From JAAYCI01 sp964369525 (GTDB lineage: Bacteria; Bacillota; Clostridia; Oscillospirales; Ruminococcaceae), in the NCBI GenBank assembly GCA_964369525.1, contig CAYJEW010000017.1:1-45390 (forward strand): a stretch of 45,390 bases of DNA, written 5' to 3'. This document shows positions 8,461 through 15,855 of this stretch, piece after piece; positions within the stretch are counted from its first letter, which is position 1, and each line of letters opens with the position of its first letter. Below the pieces are notes generated by a model, which was not told the DNA's origin, did no database searches, and saw nothing but the letters and a program-made list of their open reading frames with translations. The position numbers and the translations under genes are program-made.

Positions 8461-9657
8461 TTAAATTTGCACCAATTTTACATCAACCGTCACCTTTCGG
8501 CTTGCTACTGCATTTGCAAAATTTTCTCGTATGCGATCGCGCACAAGGCGGCCATCTTCCAGTGAGGTTACATTTAATAGCATAACATACTGGTTTTGCG
8601 AATATCTGGCGAATGCATCGGCCTTACGCAATGCATTCATTGCCACCACCTTAAACTCGGCCATAGCGTGCACCATGTCGTACTGAGTGGTTTGTATATT
8701 GCGCGCGGGCGAAAGGGTAAACAACGCCAGCACAAGCACCTGATTATTGCGCTCGCCTGCACGCTTCATAAGCGAATACATGTGACGCAAATTAGAGTAG
8801 CTACAAAAATATGCGCCACGCTGTGGGCGAGCCGCCTGCTCTGCGCCCACAATTTCGCTTTTTATAACAATAATGTCCTGCTCGGTTTTATTAATACGCT
8901 CGCTGGCCGCATTATAGATATTCTGCGCCTCTTCGGGCATCACACCGCCAATGCTGTCTTCCACATTCTTCGCCATCTTGGAATATGTGGTTACAATTAC
9001 ACGGTACATTTTAAGCGCGTCCATTGCGCGGAACATGTACACCGCTGCTTTTTCGTCCAGCGGCTCTACTTCTATAGCATCGGAGGCCGCCTTCAGCAGA
9101 CCTTCCATGTCTTTATTTTTCCACAACTGCTCGCACAGCATGTGCGCACATTCTGTATACTTACGTTTATAATCAAGTGCTATCGGCACCGCCCAAAGGT
9201 CTTGGTCTAGCTGCGGCAAAAAGTCTCCTGCATATGCCTGCACTGCACGTCGGCACAGCTCTATCTTTTCAGGCGAGCTTTCGCTTGCCTGCAGCGCTTG
9301 CTCGCAATGCTTTGAAAAAACATCCACATCAAGTTCCAGGTGCACAGCAGGGTCAAACCTATAGCCGCCTGTGGAATATATAATAGGGCTTTCGGTTAAA
9401 CTTTCGCCACCGCAAAGCTCTTTGCGCAGGCTGTATACTGCATTTTTAAGTACATTTGCGGGGTCGGTTAACATATCGTCGGCCCACATCATAGATATCA
9501 GCCTGCGGCTGGATACAAATTTTTCTCGATTTAAAACAAGGCAGCAAAATAACTGCCAAGGCTTTGTAAGTTTAGGTGCGCTTTGAATAACTGGCTCACC
9601 ATTTACCCACACCGAAAATTCGCCCAACATATGTATTTTTATACTGTCAACCTGCAC
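8461..9657 (-). CDS. BTAD-type transcriptional regulator with degenerate GGDEF-like C-terminus
   Basis: A 398-aa regulator. Residues 5-100 form an OmpR-like winged helix (MLGEFSVWVNGE; KAVYSLRKEL-like recognition segment; STGGYRF wing). Residues 105-245 fit the helical bacterial transcriptional activator domain seen in SARP/AfsR proteins (DLDVDVFSKHCEQAL type start, ending PLDEKAAVYMFRAM). The last 110 residues resemble a diguanylate cyclase fold (LRKADAFARYSQNQYVMLL), but SQNQY (353-357) replaces GGDEF, so cyclase activity is very unlikely. Start is GTG at 9657, with GGGAGG eight bases upstream. It has its own promoter and terminator. Targets are unknown; nearby glucan genes are possible. 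Confidence 0.8.
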   Translation of the reverse strand: MQVDSIKIHMLGEFSVWVNGEPVIQSAPKLTKPWQLFCCLVLNREKFVSSRRLISMMWADDMLTDPANVLKNAVYSLRKELCGGESLTESPIIYSTGGYRFDPAVHLELDVDVFSKHCEQALQASESSPEKIELCRRAVQAYAGDFLPQLDQDLWAVPIALDYKRKYTECAHMLCEQLWKNKDMEGLLKAASDAIEVEPLDEKAAVYMFRAMDALKMYRVIVTTYSKMAKNVEDSIGGVMPEEAQNIYNAASERINKTEQDIIVIKSEIVGAEQAARPQRGAYFCSYSNLRHMYSLMKRAGERNNQVLVLALFTLSPARNIQTTQYDMVHAMAEFKVVAMNALRKADAFARYSQNQYVMLLNVTSLEDGRLVRDRIRENFANAVASRKVTVDVKLVQI

Positions 9658-9716
9658 CTACAAAAGCCTCCCATCAGTACTGTACGCAAGCTTTGCCCTG
9701 TTCGCAATATACATGC

Positions 9717-9745
9717 ATTATACTCCATTTACCGCACTCTGGCAA
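9717..9745 (-). promoter_or_regulatory. Sigma-A promoter for BTAD regulator
   Basis: On the minus strand TTGCCA (9745-9740), 17 bases, TATAAT (9722-9717), about 60 bases before the start. Confidence 0.75.
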
Positions 9746-9763
9746 CAAATGCGATATTATACC

Positions 9764-9791
9764 AAAAAAGCTCGGCCATATAGGCCGAGCT
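9764..9791 (-). terminator. Terminator of the DUF4367-like gene
   Basis: AGCTCGGCC (9769-9777) and GGCCGAGCT (9783-9791) pair around a 5-nt loop. On the minus strand six T follow. It separates the upstream gene from the BTAD promoter. Confidence 0.9.
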
Positions 9792-9804
9792 TTAGCTGAC
9801 AAGT

Positions 9805-10464
9805 TTATGCAACGCCCTGTGCCATCTGGCGCATCTGCTCGGCAGCCATGCCGCCCTGCGCAACCAGTGCATAGCTATAATCGCCATCAATCCACACAGC
9901 CGAATTAAACTCATTTTGCGAAACGCCTGTGTACCCACGCCTTATTCCCTGCACCTCTTCGGAGGTTGTATATGCAGCAGAATCTGTCGCTATACCTGTT
10001 AGGTCTTCGCTCCCCTGCGCTACCCTAAACAGCACAACCACTCGGCCGTTTATATATTCAAACTCTAGCATATATCCATCTACCACACGCTGTGCCACCA
10101 GCTCAAACCCTTCAGGTAGCTGCACAGGCAGCTTTGGTTGCATACCAATAGCTGCAACCGCTTGCTCTGCCGTGTCGTAACTTTCTACCTGAGGCAATGC
10201 CTCTTGCTGCACTGCCGCCACCGCCATAGGGGCCGCAGCACTTGAAGGCGCTGCCCCACCTACCAGCAAAGGTACCACCAGCACCGCTATAATGGCAAGC
10301 GCTAAACATATAATTAAAATAGCCGCCCCAGTTTTTGATGTGCGCTTTTTAGAGGGTACTTTGGCTATTGCCTCCGCCTTCGGGGCTTCTGAATCCGGCT
10401 TTGCTTTTACAGCAGCAAATTGCTGCGTATACTTTTTAGAATAGTAAACCGTACGCCGTTCCAT
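9805..10464 (-). CDS. Membrane-anchored DUF4367-like protein
   Basis: A 219-aa protein with a charged cytoplasmic N-terminus (1-60, Lys-rich), one membrane helix (about 63-85, AAILIICLALAIIAVLVVPL) and an external domain. The external part has the pattern LPEGFEL...YMLEFEYINGRVVVLFR...VWIDGDYSYALVAQGG, which resembles DUF4367 domains found as C-terminal parts of anti-sigma-like membrane proteins. No sigma factor gene is next to it. The start is ATG at 10464, since GGGAG lies nine bases upstream; an in-frame ATG nine bases earlier sits too close to it. It may sense envelope state; this is inference. HtrA lies upstream on the same strand but behind its own terminator. Confidence 0.6.
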   Translation of the reverse strand: MERRTVYYSKKYTQQFAAVKAKPDSEAPKAEAIAKVPSKKRTSKTGAAILIICLALAIIAVLVVPLLVGGAAPSSAAAPMAVAAVQQEALPQVESYDTAEQAVAAIGMQPKLPVQLPEGFELVAQRVVDGYMLEFEYINGRVVVLFRVAQGSEDLTGIATDSAAYTTSEEVQGIRRGYTGVSQNEFNSAVWIDGDYSYALVAQGGMAAEQMRQMAQGVA

Positions 10465-10834
10465 TGGAAACATCTCCCTATAAGTTCTATACCTAAAGCA
10501 GCTAACCACATAGCTCCTTCATCTTGCTTCAATGCTGTGTTGCGGCCACAAAGCGGCATAGCTGCACGCAAAGCCGTCGCACAAGCGGTTTTGCTTATGC
10601 TAACACCTTAATATGAATAAATTATTAACATATGAATAACACTCTAATTTTTCCGTCATTTTGCCCAATTTCTTACTGCAATATACCTGCGCATCACCGT
10701 AAATTTTACAAGCTTTCAAAATAACCTATATTTTTTTGCATTTTTCACCTATTTTTTTAAAAAATCCGCTATGCTACCATTCTAGCTAAGCGGATTTTTA
10801 TACTGTGGCTTCCATGATTTATGTTTGTTTGATG
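10465..10834 (-). other. Gap between HtrA and DUF4367-like gene
   Basis: No gene seen. It holds the HtrA terminator (10761-10798) and an AT-rich part with a direct repeat, ATATGAATAA, at 10611-10620 and 10630-10639 (19-base spacing, about two helix turns). The repeat could be a regulator site for the DUF4367-like gene; I see no convincing -35/-10 pair. Confidence 0.35.
10761..10798. terminator. Terminator of htrA, possibly bidirectional
   Basis: AAAATCCGCT (10761-10770) and AGCGGATTTT (10789-10798) are perfect arms around an 18-nt loop. T-runs extend on both strands. The htrA stop is at 10835, so it serves htrA on the minus strand. Confidence 0.75.
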
Positions 10835-12193
10835 CTAGTCCAACCTGCCAAGCGTTATATCTATATCCATCTCTTCACCGTCGCGTAGTATGGTAAGCTG
10901 TAGGTTATCGCCCACCTCTTTTTCGGCAATTATTACAGCTATCTCATCTGTAAAACCCACCTCAACGCCATCCGCAGCAATAATCCGGTCTTCTACCTGA
11001 AGGCCTGCCTGCTCGGCCGGGCTGTTTTGTTCTACCTCTAAAATATATATACCTGCATCTTGATAGCCATAAGCTTGCGCCTGTTCTTTAGAGGTTGGGT
11101 TAACCAGCATAACCCCTATACCCGGGCGCACAACCTCGCCGGTTGTTAAAATCTGCTCGGCCACGTCCATGGCTGTGTTTATCGGCACCGCAAAGCCAAG
11201 GCCCTCGGCGTCTTCGCTGTCTAGCTTTGAGTTCACTATGCCCACCAGCTCGCCGCGTGCATTGAACAACCCGCCACCGGAGTTACCCGGGCTCACAGCC
11301 GCGCTCATCTGTAGCAACGTCATGGTGTGCTCGTCAAATGTTACACGACGCTCCAGCGCCGAAATAATGCCATCGGTTACCGTGCCGGAAAGCTGGCCCA
11401 GCGGGTTACCTATTGCCAAGCAAAACTCACCCACCACCAGTGCGTCCGAGTCGCCCACCAGCGCAGGCACAAGGCCTGTTTCGTCAATTTTTAAAACGGC
11501 AATGTCGCTTGCGGGGTCGCTGCCCACTATTTCAGCCTCGTACACTCGGCCGTCGGCCAGCGTGACCTGCACGTTTTGCGCTTGGTCTATCACATGGTCG
11601 TTTGTTAGTATAACGCCATCTTCGCTAATAATAACTCCACTACCCGCGCCCGATACAATCTGTCCGCTTGCCATGCCATCCAGCACCATGTTTTCGGTGG
11701 TGATAGACACCACCGACTGCCCCGCCTGCTGTGCAATATCACTCACGGTAAGCTCTCCGCTTTGGCTTACGCCAACCGCAGCGTTGTTAGACGAGATTGC
11801 TCTGTATATCACCGTTTGGTTTGCCGTGCCCATAACCGACACTGCCGCCACACCGCCGCCAAAGCCACACACAAGGCAGGCCAAAAGCAGCGCCAGCACC
11901 CTTGGGCCTTTATGTTTTCTTTTTGGCGGCGCAGGCTGCCATGCGCCGCCGCTGGGGGCGGTGTAATGTATGCCGGCATGCTTTGCAAAGTTTGTATCGC
12001 TTTGGGCTGTGTCGTTTTGAGGCATTCCGCTTGGGGCTGTGCCGTTTTGGGCGGCATCCGCCTCGGCTACATGGTAGCCCTCTGGCCTCACATAGCCCTC
12101 GCTATGTATTTCACTGTTTGTGCCTCGCACAGGCGAGCCCTGCGGTGGCGTATATTGGCTGTGTTTATTTTGTTCGTTTGGATAGTTATTCAT
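10835..12193 (-). CDS. htrA: HtrA/DegP-like membrane-anchored serine protease
   Basis: Degrades or refolds damaged proteins at the outer face of the membrane. The 452-aa protein has a Gln/Pro-rich cytoplasmic N-terminus (1-97), one membrane helix (about 98-121), a trypsin-like domain with the triad His200 (LTNDHVID), Asp230 (ASDIAV) and Ser305 (SPGNSGGG), and one PDZ domain from about residue 355 (GIGVMLVNP to the C-terminus). This matches HtrA/YyxA of Gram-positive bacteria. The start is ATG at 12193, with AGGTGG eight bases upstream; the open frame continues further upstream but has no such site. A palindrome covers its promoter (12228-12247). Confidence 0.94.
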   Translation of the reverse strand: MNNYPNEQNKHSQYTPPQGSPVRGTNSEIHSEGYVRPEGYHVAEADAAQNGTAPSGMPQNDTAQSDTNFAKHAGIHYTAPSGGAWQPAPPKRKHKGPRVLALLLACLVCGFGGGVAAVSVMGTANQTVIYRAISSNNAAVGVSQSGELTVSDIAQQAGQSVVSITTENMVLDGMASGQIVSGAGSGVIISEDGVILTNDHVIDQAQNVQVTLADGRVYEAEIVGSDPASDIAVLKIDETGLVPALVGDSDALVVGEFCLAIGNPLGQLSGTVTDGIISALERRVTFDEHTMTLLQMSAAVSPGNSGGGLFNARGELVGIVNSKLDSEDAEGLGFAVPINTAMDVAEQILTTGEVVRPGIGVMLVNPTSKEQAQAYGYQDAGIYILEVEQNSPAEQAGLQVEDRIIAADGVEVGFTDEIAVIIAEKEVGDNLQLTILRDGEEMDIDITLGRLD

Positions 12194-12227
12194 TATATTT
12201 CCCACCTTTTCAGAAATTTGCAACGGG

Positions 12228-12255
12228 TTTATACTTGATAGTATAAAATTAACAA
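12228..12255 (-). promoter_or_regulatory. htrA promoter overlapped by a palindrome
   Basis: On the minus strand TTGTTA (12255-12250), 16 bases, TATAAA (12233-12228). TTTATACT (12228-12235) and AGTATAAA (12240-12247) form a perfect inverted repeat over the -10 box and part of the spacer, a good position for a repressor. The regulator is unknown. Confidence 0.5.
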
Positions 12256-12333
12256 GTGAATATAATTTATTAGGAAGATGAAAAGCATGTGAAAAACTGC
12301 CATACCGTGCTACTATATCCACAGTACATTTTT

Positions 12334-12361
12334 TTGCTTATAGTATTATAATTGTTATAAT
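12334..12361 (+). promoter_or_regulatory. Promoter for the 12394 gene
   Basis: TTGCTT (12334-12339), 16 bases, TATAAT (12356-12361), only about 33 bases before the start codon, giving a very short leader. Confidence 0.6.
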
Positions 12362-12393
12362 AAATATATATACATAATAAGAAAGGTGCCGCC

Positions 12394-13161
12394 ATGCCCA
12401 GCTACCGCTATCTGCGCGAGATACAAAACGCCGAGCCACCGCCACCGCCTGCGCCGCCGCAAACCCCAAAGCAGAAAGCCGCCAATTGGTGGCACTACCA
12501 CTGGGGCTGGGTTGTCGCCGGGGTTGTTTTGGTGGCGGCTGTTGTGTTTTTTGTGTGGAACACCACCAAGACCCCCATACCCGACCTGCGCATTGGCATG
12601 ATATCCTCGTTTGCCGCCCCGCCCGAGGCCATACACACACTGGAAGAAAGCCTTGCCGATTTTGTGGGCGACCTCAACGGCGACGGCACCGCGCTGGTGT
12701 ATGTAGAGCAGTATACCCTGTCGGCTGCAGACATAGCCGAGGACGCTTATTTGGCGCAGAGCGATGCGGCCTCTACACCCTCTGCGCTGGGCGCATACAC
12801 AGGAATGGCAAATGTGGTGCGCCTTAGCACTGCGCTGGCCGTGGGCGAGCCGATGATATTTTTAATAGAGCCTTCTCAGCTTTCGGCGCTACAGCAAGCG
12901 TACGGCATATTTGCCACCGAGGGCGGAGGCATGGCCGCGGATGCAAGCGCCGCCCACAGCGTTGCCCTAAGCGATGTTAATACACTGCAAAACCTTGGCA
13001 GCGTTACGCTTGAAAACAACACTGTGTATAATATAGATGCACATTTTGGCGAATTTCGCCTTGGCATGCGCGGCATAACAGGGCAAGAGCTTGCCGACCA
13101 AAGCGAATACGCACAACTTTGGCAAAAGGCCGAGCAAATATTTTCACTTTTAATATCTTAG
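12394..13161 (+). CDS. Single-pass membrane protein of unknown function
   Basis: I do not recognise a named family. The 255-aa protein has a Pro-rich cytoplasmic N-terminus (residues 14-26 mostly Pro and Ala), an aromatic patch NWWHYHWGW (31-39), one membrane helix (about 38-56) and an outer domain of about 200 residues. The outer domain begins PDLRIGMISS and contains DLNGDGTALVYVEQY, a layout shared, as far as I recall, by uncharacterised membrane proteins of gut Clostridia. No catalytic motif is visible. ATG at 12394 has AAAGGTG five bases upstream. It is divergent from htrA; shared control is possible but unproven. A real gene is likely from its length, promoter and ribosome binding site. 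Confidence 0.75.
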   Translation: MPSYRYLREIQNAEPPPPPAPPQTPKQKAANWWHYHWGWVVAGVVLVAAVVFFVWNTTKTPIPDLRIGMISSFAAPPEAIHTLEESLADFVGDLNGDGTALVYVEQYTLSAADIAEDAYLAQSDAASTPSALGAYTGMANVVRLSTALAVGEPMIFLIEPSQLSALQQAYGIFATEGGGMAADASAAHSVALSDVNTLQNLGSVTLENNTVYNIDAHFGEFRLGMRGITGQELADQSEYAQLWQKAEQIFSLLIS

Positions 13162-13433
13162 CACAAATAGTTGTATAAAACGTAGGAGTGGACGGATATT
13201 TTTTTATAGTATGCACCGCATAATATACAGCGCTCGCTTGGTTGCTTTGCCCGTGGCGAGAAAAATTGCACCTAAATAAGCTATAAATGCTCGTAGTAAA
13301 CACAAAGATTGGTTTTATATTATGCACCGTGATTTTGGAGCATAGCTGGGCTGCGCCGCCGTTTGCGCTGTATTACATGCACATTTTATGGTATAATATT
13401 TAGGCACATAAACTTGGCCTCGGAGGTGCAGGC
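13162..13433 (+). other. Gap before the aromatic cluster
   Basis: No gene seen. The sequence TATGCACCG occurs twice (13210-13218 and 13321-13329). The only assignable site is the extended -10 promoter at 13389-13397. No clear terminator follows the gene ending at 13161. Confidence 0.4.
13389..13397 (+). promoter_or_regulatory. Extended -10 promoter for aromatic amino acid cluster
   Basis: TGG followed directly by TATAAT (13392-13397) is an extended -10. The -35 (TGTATT, 17 bases upstream) is weak, as is usual with extended -10 boxes. It lies 37 bases before the aroQ start. Confidence 0.6.
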
Positions 13434-13721
13434 ATGAACCATTTAGACGACGCCCGAAGGCAGATAGATGATATAGACAGCCACATTGTTGCCTTGTTTG
13501 AAAAGCGCATGGCTGTGGCCGCACAGGTTGCCGTATATAAGCAACAACACAACCTGCCTGTACGCGACGCCGCACGCGAGGCGCAGCTTATAGCCGCACG
13601 GCGCACGCTTTTACAAAACCCCGAGCTTGGCGGCTACTGCCAAGAGCTGTTCGAGTGCCTTTTGGCGCTATCTCGTAGCTACCAAGACGATATACTGCAA
13701 GGCGGTGAGCACACCACATGA
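13434..13721 (+). CDS. aroQ: Chorismate mutase, AroQ type
   Basis: Converts chorismate to prephenate, the entry to phenylalanine and tyrosine. The 95-aa all-helical protein matches the AroQ fold: LDDARRQIDDIDSHIVALFEKR at the start of helix 1, then VAVYKQQHNLPVRDAAREAQ, with the conserved Arg, Lys and Arg-Glu active-site positions. It stands alone, not fused to prephenate dehydratase or dehydrogenase. ATG at 13434 has GGAGGTG five bases upstream. It is the first gene of the cluster and overlaps aroB by four bases (ATGA), which suggests translational coupling. Confidence 0.9.
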   Translation: MNHLDDARRQIDDIDSHIVALFEKRMAVAAQVAVYKQQHNLPVRDAAREAQLIAARRTLLQNPELGGYCQELFECLLALSRSYQDDILQGGEHTT

Positions 13722-14734
13722 AGCTACAAGCTCGCTACGGAGGCATTGGCTACGACATTGTAATAAAACGCGGCATTTTATCACGCATTGGCATGATGGT
13801 TCGCCTTGGCGAGCGTGTTATGCTGGTAACCGACAGCGGCGTGCCAAAACGATATATAAAAACGGTGGCGGCGCAGTGTGCGAACCCCACCGTGCTTATA
13901 CTAAGCGAGGGCGAAGGCAGCAAAAGCATAGAGGCATGGCAGCGCATTGTTAGCACCATGCAGGCGCAGGGCTTTGGCCGAGGCGACATTATTGTTGCGC
14001 TTGGTGGTGGCGTTGTGGGCGATGTGGCGGGTTTTGCGGCCGCCACCTACATGCGCGGGGTGCGCTTGTGTCATATTCCCACCACCACCACCGCCCAGGT
14101 AGACTCTGCCATTGGCGGAAAAACAGCGCTAAACCTTAGCGGCGTAAAAAACACTGTGGGTGCGTTTCACCACCCTTGCTTTGTAGCTATAGACCCCGCC
14201 ACGCTGGCCACACTGCCTGCACGCCAACACGCCGCAGGCCTTGCCGAGGCTTTAAAGATGGGTCTTGTGGGTAGCCGCGAGCTGTTTGAACTGCTGGAAC
14301 ACCAGCCCATAGAGGAAAACATTGAGCGCATACTGTATCACAGCCTACATTACAAGCTACAAATTACCCAGCAGGACGAGCAAGACAACGGCAACCGTCG
14401 CCTGCTAAACTTTGGCCACACGATTGGCCATGCGCTGGAGGCCGCAAGCGGCTTTGGCGAAAATCGACTTTTGCACGGCGAGGCGGTGGCGCTGGGTATG
14501 CTACCCATGCTGGAAAGCCGCAGTCTTGCGCGCCGTACACGCGCCGTGATGAAAAAGCTGGGTCTGCCGCTACGTCACAGCGTAAGCGCAGAGCAGATAC
14601 TAAAGCTTATTTCTTCCGACAAAAAGCGAGAAGACGGAAACATGTACACCGTTATACGTGTAAAAACCCCGGGTGGCGGTTATCTGGAAACCATAGATTT
14701 TGAAGAGTTGCGCCTATTGGTGCAAGCGGAGTGA
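13718..14734 (+). CDS. aroB: 3-dehydroquinate synthase
   Basis: Second step of the shikimate pathway: DAHP to 3-dehydroquinate, using NAD and a divalent metal. The 338-aa protein has the NAD-binding GGGVVGDVAGF (96-106), the substrate-binding QVDSAIGGKTALN, and metal ligands in GLAEALKMG, NFGHTIGHALE and LLHGEAVALG. All expected residues are present. It overlaps aroQ by four bases and ends three bases before the aroC start. No other early shikimate genes (DAHP synthase, aroD, aroE, aroK) are in the window. Confidence 0.96.
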   Translation: MKLQARYGGIGYDIVIKRGILSRIGMMVRLGERVMLVTDSGVPKRYIKTVAAQCANPTVLILSEGEGSKSIEAWQRIVSTMQAQGFGRGDIIVALGGGVVGDVAGFAAATYMRGVRLCHIPTTTTAQVDSAIGGKTALNLSGVKNTVGAFHHPCFVAIDPATLATLPARQHAAGLAEALKMGLVGSRELFELLEHQPIEENIERILYHSLHYKLQITQQDEQDNGNRRLLNFGHTIGHALEAASGFGENRLLHGEAVALGMLPMLESRSLARRTRAVMKKLGLPLRHSVSAEQILKLISSDKKREDGNMYTVIRVKTPGGGYLETIDFEELRLLVQAE

Positions 14735-14736
14735 GC

Positions 14737-15855
14737 ATGAACAAAAGCAGTTTTGGAACAGCGCTAACCATAAGCCTGTTTGGCGAAAGCCATGGGCCTA
14801 TTGTGGGTGCGGTTATATCGGGGTTTGCCCCCGGAATTAAGCTGGACATCTCTGCCATTACCGCCGAGATGGACAGGCGCCGCGCCTACAGCCCTGTGCA
14901 CACCGCCCGTCAAGAATCCGATAACATAGAGTTTGCCGCAGGCCTATACCAAGGGCGCACCACAGGCTCACCGCTAATGCTTTTTATCCGCAACCAAAAC
15001 GTGCAAAGCACCAGCTACGCAAATACAGCCCAGCTACCCCGCCCGGGCCATGCCGACTATGCCTCTATTGTAAAATCTTACGGCCATGCCGACCTTCGCG
15101 GCGGCGGGCATCTATCGGGCCGCCTTACGGCGCCGCTGGTTGCCGCAGGGGCTATATGCAAGCAGATACTGGCACAACACGGCATCACGCTGGGGGCGCA
15201 CATTGCCCGCTGTGGCGGCGTTAGCGATATTCCCCTGCCGCAAGAGCCTGCGGAGCTGGCTCTTGCTCTGCATACGCTTACCCAAAAGCCATTTGCTACA
15301 CTAAGCGACGATGCCGCCACCGAAATGCAGGCCGCCATACTGGCCGCAAAAGATGCTGGCGACAGCGTTGGCGGTGTTTTAGAGGGGGCTGTGTGTGGCC
15401 TTACCGCAGGCGTGGGCGAGCCGTTTTTTGCCTCGGTAGAAAGCGTGCTCTCGGCACTGTTTTTTGCAATTCCCGGGGTGAAAGGCGTGTCGTTTGGCTC
15501 GGGGTTTGCGTTTGCCGATATGCGCGGTAGCGAGGCGGGCGACGCATTTGCGATACAAGACGGCGCTGTGCGCACCAAAACCAACCACAACGGCGGAATA
15601 AACGGCGGCATAACAAACGGCATGCCAATTGTGTACAGGCTGGCGGTAAAACCCACTCCCAGCATCGCCACGCCCCAAACCTCCGTAAACCTACAGACCG
15701 GCCTGCCACAACAGCTTTCGTCGAAAGGTAGGCACGACCCCTGCATACTCCCGCGCATACCCGCTGTGGCCGAGGCTGTGTGCGCATTTGCGATGGTAGA
15801 CCTATGCACCCAGCGCTACGGCACCGCGTGGCAAAATGCGGAGATTGCCCCTTGA
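14737..15855 (+). CDS. aroC: Chorismate synthase
   Basis: Last step of the shikimate pathway: EPSP to chorismate with reduced FMN. The 372-aa protein has the three family signatures: GESHGPIVGAVISG (16-29), the GHADLRGGGHLSGR region, and a C-terminal GRHDPCILPRIPAVAEA. The start is ATG at 14737, with GGAG five bases upstream; an in-frame GTG at 14731 overlaps the aroB stop but has no spaced ribosome binding site. It overlaps aroA by four bases. Gene order aroB-aroC-aroA-tyrA does not follow pathway order. Confidence 0.96.
   Translation: MNKSSFGTALTISLFGESHGPIVGAVISGFAPGIKLDISAITAEMDRRRAYSPVHTARQESDNIEFAAGLYQGRTTGSPLMLFIRNQNVQSTSYANTAQLPRPGHADYASIVKSYGHADLRGGGHLSGRLTAPLVAAGAICKQILAQHGITLGAHIARCGGVSDIPLPQEPAELALALHTLTQKPFATLSDDAATEMQAAILAAKDAGDSVGGVLEGAVCGLTAGVGEPFFASVESVLSALFFAIPGVKGVSFGSGFAFADMRGSEAGDAFAIQDGAVRTKTNHNGGINGGITNGMPIVYRLAVKPTPSIATPQTSVNLQTGLPQQLSSKGRHDPCILPRIPAVAEAVCAFAMVDLCTQRYGTAWQNAEIAP

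Noticed and set aside
8596..9210. 204-codon plus-strand frame opposite the BTAD regulator
   Set aside because: Shadow of a gene with recognisable domains; no ribosome binding site and no promoter.
10480..10518. Leader peptide starting at an ATG after AAGGAG before the DUF4367-like gene
   Set aside because: The ATG is only two bases from the ribosome binding site and the 34-codon frame shows no attenuator features.
11169..11966. 265-codon plus-strand frame opposite htrA
   Set aside because: It lies antisense to the protease domain whose catalytic residues are all intact; low-complexity Ser/Thr/Pro content is typical of a shadow frame.
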